A stretch of DNA of 64,000 nt from NCBI GenBank assembly GCA_947095585.1, contig OX352765.1, positions 63,179,425 to 63,243,424 of the forward strand. Reading direction: 5' to 3'. The position numbers and the translations under genes are program-made. The notes beneath the pieces were generated by a model. It did not search any database and was not told the origin of the DNA. It worked only from the letters and a program-made list of their open reading frames with translations. Source of the stretch: Nephrocerus scutellatus (taxonomy: Eukaryota; Arthropoda; Insecta; Diptera; Pipunculidae). Numbering within the stretch: the first letter of the stretch is position 1; each line of letters begins with the position of its first letter. Of the stretch, positions 21,941 through 31,060 are shown one piece after another.

Positions 21941-22884
21941 ACAACCAATAAAAATTAAAATTTTTCATGTAAATTCTCTAATAGGAGATGGGTATGTGTT
22001 AAAATTTGAAGAAAATCGGGCTAATTTTTAAAAAATTTACATGGACACCACACGGGTCTCATGGCCCTATCACTCCAACAAATTTACAAAAAGTTATGTC
22101 CATCAATGATACACATGTGTTAAAAATTTGAAGAAAATTGAGCTAATTTTTAAAAAATTTATATGAGCACCCCTTGGGCCTCAGGGCCCGTTCACTCCAA
22201 AAACTATACAAAAAATTTTGTCAATCGGAGATACAGAGGTGTATAAAATTTGAAGAAAATCCGGTTAATTTTTTTGAAAAATTTGTATGGGGCCGGCATC
22301 CAAAATTTTTGCAAAAAGTTTTGTCCATCGGAGATACACATGTATATAAAATTTAAAAAAATCGGGTTAATTTTTAAAAAAAAAATTGGGGCCCAATGAC
22401 ACTGAGGCCCGGGGTCTGCAAAAATTTTACAAAAAGTGTTTTTATCGGAGATACATGTATATAAAATTTGAAAAAAATCGGGTTAATTTTTTTTTTTAAT
22501 TTTGGGGCCCCATGACTCCGTGGCCCGGGGTCTCCAAAATTTTTACAAAAGTGTTGCCCATCAGAGATACACGCGTATATACAATTTGAAGATCGGGTTA
22601 ATTTTTTTAAAAAAATGTTATGGGGCCCGCGGACCGGGGTCTCCAAAGTTTTTACAAAAAGTGTTGTCTATCGAAGATACATGCGTATATAAAATTTGAA
22701 GAAATTCGGGTTATTTTTTTTCAAAAAAAATTAATGGGGTCCCACGAACCCGGGGCCCGGGGTCTTCAAAATTTTTACAAAAAGTGTTGTCTATCAGAGA
22801 TACGCATGTGTATAAAATTTGAAAAAAATCCAGTAAAATTTTGTAAAATATTTGTATGTGAAGTGAAGTTAATATAGAGAATTT
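21941..22884 (+). mobile_element. F-family element F2 with ~115-bp tandem units
   Basis: Start: acaaccaataaaaattaaaa then gtaaattctctaatagg. End: gaagttaatatagagaattt. taaattctcta near the 5' end is the reverse complement of tagagaattta at the 3' end. Inside are about eight diverged units with ggagatacacatgtgta, aaaatttgaagaaaatcggg, a poly-A/T stretch, and a GC-rich ccccacggcccggggtc-type block. No coding sequence. Confidence 0.7.
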
Positions 22885-22955
22885 AAAAATATTTGTGTGT
22901 AGTTGTGTGCAGTTGGTAAAACGAAACGAAACAAGCAGTTTTTAGTTTCAAATAG
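22885..22955. other. Short spacer before mariner
   Basis: About 70 bp of unassigned sequence between F2 and the mariner target TA (22956-22957). Confidence 0.5.
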
Positions 22956-22957
22956 TA

Positions 22958-24211
22958 ACGGGTGTTTTTTTAAGAGGTTGCCGATTTTTTTTTTGAATAA
23001 AACACATATAAAATTATGAAATGACCAAAATTTTTTTTTATTTGGTAGATAATTTTTTGGCATTTAACATTTAAACACAATTTCTGGCATATGGCTACCA
23101 CGACTATTTTTCACAAATGTCATTCTGGAGGTCCAATTTTCCAGCACTTTTTCAAGCATTTGAGGGCGTAGGTTTATCCACATAAACCAATGACTTCACG
23201 TATCCCCACAAAAAGTAATCGAGTGGCGTCAAATCGCACGAACGCGGAGGCCAATTCACCGGACCATTTCTCGAAATAATGTTGTCGTTGAAAGTTTCTT
23301 TCAATAAGTCGATTGTTTCACGTGCTGTATGGCAAGTGGCACCATCTTGTTGAAACCACATTTCATCCATATCCATATCTTCAAGATTTGACAACAAAAA
23401 CTCATTTAACATGGTTCTGTATCGATTTCCATTCACGGTAACGCGTCGTCCTTCCTCATTTTTAAAGAAATATGGACCGATGATCCCACCAGCCCATAGA
23501 CCGCACCAAACAGTACATTTATCAGGATGCATTGGTAATTCTTGAACGGCGTGTGGATTATCTTTGCTCCAAATGCGACAATTTTGTTTGTTGACGTATC
23601 CATTTAACAAAAAATGCGCCTCATCACTGAAGAGAATTTTACGGTAAAAAAATGGATCTTCGTTCAATTGATTTAACGACCAATCACTGAATTCACGGCG
23701 CAAACGATGGTCGTGTGGCTTTAATTCTTGCACCAATTGAATTTTGTATGGCACCAAACCCAAATCTTTACGTAAAACTTTCCATAAAGTCGATGGACAA
23801 AGTCCAATTTGCTGAGCACGACGACGAATCGATAAATTGTCGTTTTCTTCGACACTGGCCTCAACGACAGCAATATTTTCTTCTGTACGAACTCTTCTCA
23901 TTCTTGTCGGTGGCTTGGCATCCAAAAGAGTGAATGTAGACCGAAATTTGGTAATTACGTTCTTTATGGTGGTCTCTGACGGACGATTATGTGCACCATA
24001 AAATTCACGAAGTGCTCTATAAACATTTTTAATTGAACACTGATTTTGAAAATAAATTTCCACGATTTGAAAACGTTGTTCTGGAGTTAACCTATTCATA
24101 ATGATTTGCCAAACAATACTGAGTAGAAATGCCACTTTGAGCTGTCAAAACAACTGTCATAAAATAAAACGACATCTATCGGAAAAACAAACCTCCTAAA
24201 AAAACACCCTT
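22958..24211 (-). mobile_element. DD41D mariner element (Tc1/mariner superfamily)
   Basis: The 1254-bp element is flanked by TA at 22956-22957 and 24212-24213. The left end acgggtgtttttttaagagg and the right end (reverse complement aagggtgtttttttaggagg) form the TIRs. It encodes one transposase reading frame on the minus strand, damaged near its C-terminus. Internally deleted relatives are at 40797-41102 and 41111-41427. Confidence 0.92.
23152..24135 (-). pseudogene. Mariner transposase, DD41D type, C-terminus broken
   Basis: The likely start is the Met of MNRLTPEQRF at codon 13 (24099), since earlier codons lack similarity. The N-terminal helix-turn-helix DNA-binding part spans about residues 13-140. 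The catalytic residues, counted from 24135, are D171 (ILFSDEAHF), D264 (WFQQDGATCHT) and D306 (TPLDYFLWGY), with 41 residues between the last two. This spacing defines the DD41D group, which includes the rosa element of Ceratitis as I recall. The frame stops early at 23152; C-terminal similarity continues in another frame to about 23055 with some codons missing. The enzyme is probably inactive. Confidence 0.88.
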
Positions 24212-24213
24212 TA

Positions 24214-24382
24214 CAAACTATTGGTGGTAGTAGGAAAAGGAATACATGACATGAAATGACTGTGTGCTGCGCTGGTTTACGAACATCACGCCCATAGCGG
24301 CATAATGATGACTGTATGCTATGTGCTACGTTGCTTTGTACGTACTAAAACAAGTGAAGAAAATAAAGAATACATATATATA
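24214..24382. other. Spacer between mariner and Helitron N2
   Basis: No gene. It contains aaaacaagtgaagaaaataaagaat (first 20 bases also at about 21424), so it may derive from the same AT-rich repeat as 20809-21937. Confidence 0.4.
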
Positions 24383-24599
24383 CTAGCTGACCCGTCCTGT
24401 CCCACTTTCAATAAATTTGTTTGTGATCGTTTTGTGAACTTGTGAAAAGATATTTGAAATACAATAATAATAATTAAAAATAATTTTGTTTTGCGATTTT
24501 GAGTCATAGTATTAATCACATTATTGTGTTACATTTTTAAATTTTGGGAACTAAGTAATTTCTCTACCGATTTGTATGAAATTCGGTATGGTCTTTTGG

Positions 24600-24940
24600 G
24601 GATCTTTTGATGGTATTTTGAGGGTCTTTGGAGGTTTTTTTAGAGGGTCTTTTGAGGGTCTTTAGAGGAGTCTTTTGGGGGTCTTTTTATGGTCTTGGGG
24701 GTATTTTTGGGAGTATTTTGGAGGTCCTTTTAGGGTCTTTTGGGGGTCTTTTGAGGGTCTTTTTGTGGTATTTCGGGGAGTCTTTTAGGGGTTTTTGTGA
24801 GAGTCTTTTGCGGTTCTTTTGGGGATCTTTTGATGATCTTTTAGGGATTTTGAGGGACTTTCGGAGGTCTTTTTGTGTTTCTTTTCGGGGTCTTAGAGGC
24901 CTTTTGATGGTCTTTTGTGGTCTTTTGGAGATGTCGGTCG
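24600..24940 (+). repeat. GT-rich short tandem repeat in Helitron N2
   Basis: Variants of ttttgggggtc and ttttgagggtct recur at about 11-22 bp. The strand is strongly G+T rich. Open frames on both strands (plus 24628-24966; minus 24687-25001, Lys/Pro/Arg-rich) follow from the repeat and should not be read as genes. Confidence 0.85.
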
Positions 24941-25477
24941 GAAACATTGGATGCGTTGACAAATAGCAAAAGAAAGACCGTGCAAATAGATCAGCTGTCA
25001 TTTGCGCACGTAACCTAAAGAATTGGAATCTATTGAAACAGAAATGAAATAATGACTTTTGTTGGACAGATCGCGAATCAACACAATTTGAATTTTATTT
25101 TAATTTAGGCTGGAATGCGTTTTTACAGAGTTTTCATTTCACCAAAAACATTCAATAGAGTTATTTCCTTAAAAAATATCCAATTTATCGTTTTCCAAAT
25201 TTTCCCGAATTGTATTTTGCTAAAAATATCTCCGGGAGCATAACGAACAAAACGATTTTTGCTGTTTGTCCGAATTTTTCGACTATGTTTTGTAATTGTC
25301 TTTGTTTCCCACGACTATAGCGAACAAAACAAAAAAGAATTACGCAAATCCATCGTTCGAATCGTGAGTTATGGTTGCGAGTTCATACAAAAATCCTATG
25401 GAAAACAATTATAATTTTCCGGGAAATTTCTATTTTTTTCGCATAAATTCGGACTATGGTGAATTTATAAAATAAAA

Positions 25478-25793
25478 GTTAGCTAAATTGGTCCAGTCGT
25501 TCTCAATTTTTTTTTTACCTAGCGGTATGAAATATACTTTAAAACCTATTCTCACCTATTCTACCTACCAAATATACATAAAAAAATTCGTAGCAATCGG
25601 TCGAGCCGTTTCGGATCAGTTGGAGGACAAACACCGTTAGCTAAATTGGTCCAGTCGTTCTCAATTTTTTTTTTACCTAGCGGTATGAAATATACTTTAA
25701 AACCTATTCTCACCTATTCTACCTACCAAATATACATAAAAAAATTCTTAGCAATCGGTCGAGCCGTTTCGGATCAGTTGGAGGACAAACACC
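25478..25793 (-). repeat. 158-bp direct duplication at Helitron N2 5' end
   Basis: gttagctaaattggtccagt starts at 25478 and again at 25636. The two units run to gaggacaaacaccg and differ at only one visible base (ttcgtagc versus ttcttagc). It lies about 25 bp inside the Helitron 5' terminus. Confidence 0.92.
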
Positions 25794-25819
25794 GTGACAC
25801 GATTTTTTATATATATAGA

Positions 25820-26351
25820 TAAAATTAATGTCTGTCTAGACGGCCGATGGAGCTGAAGTTTTCACAGAGTATGCGACTTAACAAATTTTCGTAAGCCACA
25901 TAGTGTGAATACGATCGAGGTGTTGCTTTTATTTAGATTTACACTTAAACAATAACACTATATAGGAGAATATATAGGAGAAAAAATTAAATTATACTAT
26001 ATAGGAGAATATATAGGAGAAAATTATGGACTTACGTGCAGGTAGGTGGAAGTACCGAAAAAGGAGATACATCAGAAAATTTACAGGAGATGGCAGCAAG
26101 CGGGTAAAAGGAATAAATTAGAAAAACATTTACTAGGAAAATATAACCGGATTATAATACAAATAGATGATTATAAATAGCGAAGAGCAAAGAGAAGGAA
26201 AGCAATTGCAAACAATTTAGAAAGAATGTTTACACGACCGAGACGTGGACAGACTGTAGACAAGCGAGAGTGAGAAGTATATGATATCATTGGGCAATAC
26301 TGATGAGGATAAGTACACGAAGGAAGGTCAATGAAAAATTTGATATCCAGA
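25820..26351. other. Unassigned segment with 36-bp repeat pair
   Basis: actatataggagaatatata followed by ggagaaaa occurs twice (about 25961 and 25996). The rest shows no convincing frame. A minus open reading at 26171-26377 has no motif and overlaps the CR1-like piece. Confidence 0.4.
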
Positions 26352-26646
26352 TGCATCCCGCCCATTCTCCAACCCATCCGTAATACCCGTGCCTCAACTC
26401 GAGCTCATGGGTCCACCATTAAGCCTATCTTCGGACGTACTAACCAACAAAGATTCCTTCTTTAGCCGCACGATAGTTATGTGGAATAAATTGCCTGATT
26501 CTGTGTTTCCGCAGTTATATGATCTACAGTCGTTTAAGACACGCGTGCATAGACATCTCATCTTTTCCTCTCCCTAATTTCCTAACGACCACGCTGTGCT
26601 AAGCATAATAAGGGTGCACACCCCCGTGTGTACATTATAAAAAAAA
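26352..26646 (+). mobile_element. CR1-like LINE 3' end fragment
   Basis: It closely matches the reverse complement of 62725-63027 (both contain catcccgc...cattctccaacccatccgta). The plus frame 26389-26577 has VMWNKLPDSVFPQLYDLQSF, the C-terminal WN.LP pattern of CR1-like and related RT proteins, then a short 3' UTR and an A-run at 26638-26646. Strongly 5'-truncated. Confidence 0.7.
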
Positions 26647-26852
26647 AATTTGACCGTGGATGAAAATAAAGGAAGTTGCAGATGGTCATCCTTGTCCACC
26701 ACAATGAGAATAAAGAAATTGAAATACATATAGATTTAAATAAGAAATTTAAGATGTGAAATAAATATATGAATTATTAAATTTTATTTTTAAAGTAAGT
26801 TGTGAAAATAAATATATGAATTATAAAATTTAAATTTATGGATAAAGAAAAT
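26647..26852. other. AT-rich spacer with short repeats
   Basis: Repeats of gaaaataaatatatgaatta (about 26758 and 26808). No gene seen. Confidence 0.45.
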
Positions 26853-27260
26853 TTAAATATGAATAAAGAAACAAACGGTTGTGTAATGGAACTTAGTGGT
26901 TTGAATGGTGGAAAAGAGTTGTAAAGATCGAAGCTGAAACAGGGTGTAATGAAACTGTGAACTGAAAGAGCTAGGGCAGATGAGGAGATGGTCAGGTACC
27001 ACTAAGCTGTCCTCATCGGCTGCCTGTTCCATCAGCTTGAGGTGCTCTTCCAACATACGGGAGAACGTGGTTTTTGCATATGCCACTTTTGTTTTCAAAA
27101 GGGCAGCGTCTGCTGCTACAAATGCTTCCGAGCCCACGAAAGTAGCTACCCTGAGCAAAGATGAGCGATGAGCATTCCTACGTCGCATATTATGCTCCCT
27201 CAAGAAATATGCTGCACTAGCTAACTGCACGATCTCACACACTGTTATAATGATTAACAA
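26853..27260 (-). CDS. Hypothetical 135-codon frame, possible retroelement gag N-terminus
   Basis: The predicted protein has a non-AT-biased, helix-rich central part (RVATFVGSEAFVAADAALLK, then LEEHLKLMEQAADEDSL) unlike the chance frames around it. The spacing of Lys/Glu/Leu resembles the N-terminal region of some BEL/Pao gag proteins, but I cannot name a match. The last 30 codons look like non-coding read-through. Upstream (27261-27700) could be its leader or LTR. Could equally be an exon of an unknown gene. Confidence 0.3.
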   Translation of the reverse strand: MLIIITVCEIVQLASAAYFLREHNMRRRNAHRSSLLRVATFVGSEAFVAADAALLKTKVAYAKTTFSRMLEEHLKLMEQAADEDSLVVPDHLLICPSSFSSQFHYTLFQLRSLQLFSTIQTTKFHYTTVCFFIHI

Positions 27261-27778
27261 TTGTCTGTTTATTGTATTGTTTAGCCCGTAAGACCGTCTA
27301 TGGCTTGCAGCAACTCAGGTCGACCCTTCGGAGACTACCACAAGCAGTAGGCGGAATTTATAGAGGTAGCTTTTTAGTACTAGGGATTTATACCAAAAAC
27401 TTGCTTTGCACTGGATGTTTTTGTTTTTTAAGGCAACTGTAATTTTTATGTACAGTTGCCGCTCACTTGCAACTTGCACGTCGTGTAATTGGGCCAGTTA
27501 AAGTTAAAGTTGTCTCCCAATCGCCACTGTGCGCGGTCGTGCTGCTCTCCAGCACACGCGGAATAAAAAAACAACTGTGTCGTGTTGTATGTTTGCGCAC
27601 AAAAAAAACAAAATATAAGTGCATACAAAATATCAACGGTTCGCGTGATCGGCCGATCAACAAGTGCAAAGTGCAGTGTGTGTGTCTGTTTGCCCCATCC
27701 TCAACAGCGCAACTAAATAACTTAGTGAAACATAACTGTCGTATGTTTTTCATGCGGCAGTTTGTTTATGAGATAATT
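27261..27778 (-). other. Possible leader/LTR-like region upstream of 26853-27260
   Basis: This stretch has higher GC than its surroundings. On the minus strand it has a TATA-like ctctataaattc (about 27355-27366), CA/GT-rich stretches and no long frame. These features would fit a promoter/LTR or a 5' UTR, but no direct repeat partner is present in the window to prove an LTR. Confidence 0.25.
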
Positions 27779-28005
27779 CTTTTTCACACGCCCATAGACG
27801 AAAGTGACTGTTTCGTACGCTATAAACTAGCCTCGAAAGTAGCCCATAACAACACTAGTTATGTTATGATATAAACGTCTTTTGTTATTTACTACAATCT
27901 CAGCGAACACATTGCGCATGAGCAAGAATTCTCTTTTGTTTGTCGTTTGTGATTTCTGCTTCTCTCTCGATTTAGCAGAAAAACCGGTTTGGACGCGTGA
28001 AAAAT
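27779..28005 (+). mobile_element. Small TIR element (MITE-like), also at 55272-55485
   Basis: Starts with tttttcacacgcccatag and ends ggacgcgtgaaaaat; the reverse complement of the end (tttttcacgcgtcc) matches the start. The inner 200 bp matches the reverse complement of 55272-55485, including cgaaagtgactgtttcgtac and ctttgtttgtcg-type sequence. About 60 bp of the right end are repeated at 28032-28090 (ctgcttctctctcgatttag, ccggtttggacgcgtgaaaa). Confidence 0.6.
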
Positions 28006-28363
28006 TCATTTCTCACATTCACACATTCTCACATTTCTGCTTCTCTCTCGATTTAGCAAAAAAAAACCGGTTTGGACGCGTGAAAAATAGCGTACATGAC
28101 TTGCAGAAAAGTGATCATCGTGCTCGTTCGACCTCGCACGATAAACTCCACTTTGCTTGCTCGTTATGTAATATACTATAGCAATTAGAATAACGGATTG
28201 TGGGTGTTTGTTTCTTCTGGCGAATTTACACATTTTGTCGTGAAGGCATAACACTAGCGACAATTTGTGTTAATAATCCATTTTGAGACATACTCTTCTT
28301 AATTCGGTTAAATGAAGCTGTAAGTTGTATTTTGTGTATTTGTTTTTAAATTCGTTGTTGTTG
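28006..28363. other. Partial duplication of MITE end plus unassigned DNA
   Basis: 28032-28090 repeats the right end of the preceding element with small changes. From 28090 to 28363 I see no gene; the open readings here have no motif. Confidence 0.5.
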
Positions 28364-28745
28364 TCGGGGAGGCTCCCATAGAAATATTTTACAAAATTTA
28401 CTCGATTTTCTTAAAATTTTATACGCATGTATATCTCCGATAGACCACACTTTTTGTAAAAAAATTTGAAGACCCCGGGCCACGGTTTCGTGGGGCCCCA
28501 TAAATTTTTTTTTAAAAATTAACCCGATTTTCTTAAAATGTAATACACATGTGTATCTCCGATGGATAACACTTTTTTTTTTGAGACCCCAGGCCACGGG
28601 GTCGTGGGGCCCTAAAATTTTTTTAAAAAAAATTAACCCGATTTTCTTCAAATTTTTTATACGTATGTATCTCCGTATACGTAAGTATCTCTGATGAAAA
28701 ACACTATTTGTAAAAATTTTGGTGGCCGGGGTCACTATATACAAG
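28364..28745 (-). mobile_element. F-family fragment F3, reverse orientation
   Basis: About three F-type units in reverse complement, with cacatgtgtatctccgatgg, tttttaaaaattaacccgat and ggccccata. The family start and end motifs are not visible, so this is a fragment. Confidence 0.65.
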
Positions 28746-29343
28746 GCTTTTATTTGCCCTAAACTTGGTTTCAATTGTCAATGCTCAAAACACAAGCTCT
28801 TAGACATTTTCTCTTCCTTAACGCCCACGCTTTGCCAAGGATATAGCCGAGCATTATAAGGGTGCAAATCCCTTAAAGCGTGCGTGAATTATTACTCAAT
28901 GCACTTCGAATGCTCGTAATAAGGGCCAATTGCATTGATAAAATAAGTTGAGCATTTTCATGGTTATAAAAATTTTGTACATAAGAATTTATATTAGAAA
29001 ATTTAGTATAAAAGGGAATGATTTCGAATAATAAAAAACAGTTTTTATTCAGACCCGAAACACGTCGTTTCATTTACTTCAACTGTACTGGCATTGCCCT
29101 CTGGGTGAACCAAGCAGTATTGGATGGTAGCAGCAACTGCTAAGTACTTCAGCGATCCTTAGACTTTCTCTGAGTTCTACAGGAAAACGTTCCAGTAAAT
29201 TATATCTCTACTCAGTAGAGTAATTATCTCTACTCATACCATATTCTTTCACTCCGTGTTCACATAAAGTACCAGTACAGAAGGCATCAAGTGAAGAATC
29301 AGGCTTGTTCCAGCCCTTACACCTTCACTTATTACATGGTGAT
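28746..29343 (+). other. Mosaic: CR1-like tail piece, then possible Gypsy LTR/leader
   Basis: 28812-28872 (ttcttaacgcccacgctttg-like, cattataagggtgcaaatcc) resembles the 3' UTR of the CR1-like element. 28890-29340 has a TATA-like agtataaaaggg (about 29006-29017) and moderately GC-rich sequence ending near acatggtgatcctgcgacc, where TGG could begin a primer-binding site. Because Gypsy pol relics lie downstream on the same strand, this may be the LTR and leader of that element. No second LTR is visible. Confidence 0.3.
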
Positions 29344-29600
29344 CCTGCGACCACGATCTTGAGGATCTGAGCATAACATATCCTGAAAATCCGCGCATAT
29401 TCTACGAACTGAGAGCAAACTTTACAACTCTCAAATAAATAAAAATTTCCTACGACCACGATTCTGAGGATCTAAGCACAACATATCCTGAAAATCCGCG
29501 CATATTCTACGAGCTGAGAGCCAACATTACAACTTTCAAATAAAGAAAAATTTCCTGCGACTACGATCCTGAGAACCGCGCATAAAATATTATCAACAAT
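29344..29600 (+). repeat. 105-bp tandem repeat, about 2.4 units
   Basis: cctgcgaccacgatcttgag at 29344, cctacgaccacgattctgag at 29449 and cctgcgactacgatcctgag at 29554 give an exact 105-bp period. Units include aacatatcctgaaaatccgc and gcatattctacga. Unrelated to the Helitron 105-bp repeat. Confidence 0.9.
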
Positions 29601-29814
29601 TAATATTGTTTTAGATCCTACGAAAACCGCTAAATTTATTTTACAAAAAATTTTATTTTAAAAATATTTTTACAAATAAATTTTTTTCCTGCAAACACTG
29701 TGCATGAAATATCACAAATAAATATTTTTTAAATCCTACAACTGTCGAAAACAGAAAAAAATTTCTTGCGGTCACGGACACCGATCATACCGACCCTTAG
29801 CAAAAGATAAAACA
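29601..29814. other. AT-rich tail of the 105-bp repeat region
   Basis: Degenerate ttacaaataaattttttt-type AT sequence with traces of the cctgcg...acg motif. No gene. Confidence 0.45.
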
Positions 29815-30209
29815 ACAACCCATAAAAATTAAAACTTTTCGTGTAAATTCTCTAATTGATACACAAGTGCAAAGGGAGCCCTTTATCCTGATCACTCCAA
29901 AAATTTTACAAAAAGTTTTTCCTTCGGAGATACACATGTCTATAAAATTTAAAGAAAATCGAGCTAATTTTTAAAAATTTATATGGAAGCCCCTCGGCCA
30001 CTTAAAATTTTTTAAAAAAAAGCGTTGTCCATAGGATAAAACATGTGTTTTTTGAAAACACACATAAAATTTGAAGTTTCCCGTTAGAGACACACATGTG
30101 TATAACATTTGTGCAAAATTTCAATAAAATCGGGCTTTAGGAAGTGGGTTAAAAATTGATCACAAGATTTGGTGTGCCAGCCGGCCACGGGCACGCGAAG
30201 TTAATATAC
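29815..30209 (+). mobile_element. F-family element F4
   Basis: Starts acaacccataaaaattaaaa and ends cgcgaagttaatata, but the last gagaattta is missing. It contains about two F units plus the terminal caataaaatcgggctttagg block. No coding sequence. Confidence 0.68.
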
Positions 30210-30294
30210 AAAAAAAGTTGATTATTTTCAACTTATGTGTAGAATTTGATAAAAAATTGTATCCTGTTGGAACAATACAATTCAAACAAACAAG

Positions 30295-30561
30295 ATGAAT
30301 TCATTGGTGATATTAATAGCTTTAAGTAGCAGTTCCAGCGACATTTTTGGAGCAGACAAACTATTAACTCCTGAAATCATCCAAATACTAACATATGCTG
30401 AAAACAAAAATAGTACACATCACCAACATACAAATTTTCTTAACGAGCCAAGACATCTAACCACTCTAGGAGAAATCACACGAAGAGCAGCAAAACATTC
30501 TACAATATCAAGCTTCACATTTAAATTTATTTTAGAACATAAACAACATAAAATTACTTAA
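30295..30561 (+). CDS. Hypothetical 88-codon frame, possible retroelement relic
   Basis: Starts with a hydrophobic segment (MNSLVILIALSSSSS), followed by a polar sequence with PRHLTTLGEITRRAA. The N-terminus could be a signal peptide. No family is recognised. It lies between two F insertions in what appears to be an old Gypsy-type element, so it may be part of that element. Codon use is AT-rich like the flanks; it could be a chance frame. Confidence 0.25.
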   Translation: MNSLVILIALSSSSSDIFGADKLLTPEIIQILTYAENKNSTHHQHTNFLNEPRHLTTLGEITRRAAKHSTISSFTFKFILEHKQHKIT

Positions 30562-30670
30562 ATATATATATACTTAAAATACAATTACATCTTAACAATC
30601 TTAAATGAATTTTTTTTTAAAAAACATTAACCTAGAAAACATAAACTTAGAAAATAAAGAATTAAAAAAA

Positions 30671-30718
30671 AACAATCCATAAAAATTAAAATTTTTCTTG
30701 TAAATTCTCTAATCGGAG

Positions 30719-30771
<53 letters not shown>

Positions 30772-31060
30772 GTGCTCTTGTGGCAAAATTATCCACGAAA
30801 TGACGCAGCGGCAGCGAACAGCGCTGCTCACAAAGCACAGAGCTCAGACTTTGCCGTGATCTGATGCGACATAGCGATATTTAAAAAACCCGAGGTCCGA
30901 GGGGCCTCAAATTTTAATAGATTGTCACCGGAAATATACATGTGTGCAAAATTTCAATAAAATCGGGCCATGGGAAGTGGGCTAAAAATTGATCAGAAAA
31001 TCTGACCAGCCAGCCAACCAGCCAGCCACGTGCACGCGAAGTTAATATAGAGAATTTAAA
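30671..31060 (+). mobile_element. F-family element F5 with (CA)n
   Basis: Starts acaatccataaaaattaaaa, then aaattctctaatcggagata and a CA microsatellite (30721-30769, about 23 repeats). Next is a GC-rich block (gcagcggcagcgaacagcgc), and it ends gaagttaatatagagaattt. Nearly the same as F6, including the microsatellite position. Confidence 0.75.

Larger units (their letters stand above)
24383..25819 (-). mobile_element. Helitron N2, non-autonomous, complete termini
   Basis: Read on the minus strand, the 5' end is TCTATATATATAAAAAATCG (25819 downward) next to a host A, and the 3' end is CGGGTCAGCTAG next to a host T (plus: a at 24382, t at 25820). This is the Helitron A|TC...CTAG|T arrangement. 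Interior: a GT-rich repeat (24600-24940), a 118-satellite-like piece (24540-24600), and a 158-bp direct duplication next to the 5' end. No Rep or helicase similarity seen. Confidence 0.88.

Noticed and set aside
24628..25001. Phe/Gly-rich and Lys/Pro-rich proteins in Helitron N2
   Set aside because: Both come from one GT-rich repeat read on opposite strands.
27467..27874. Plus-strand 135-codon frame as a host gene
   Set aside because: No motif, overlaps a small TIR element at its end, and composition changes along it; it could not be supported.
30721..30769. CRISPR-like or regulatory repeat
   Set aside because: A plain (CA)n microsatellite inside an F element; eukaryotic context.
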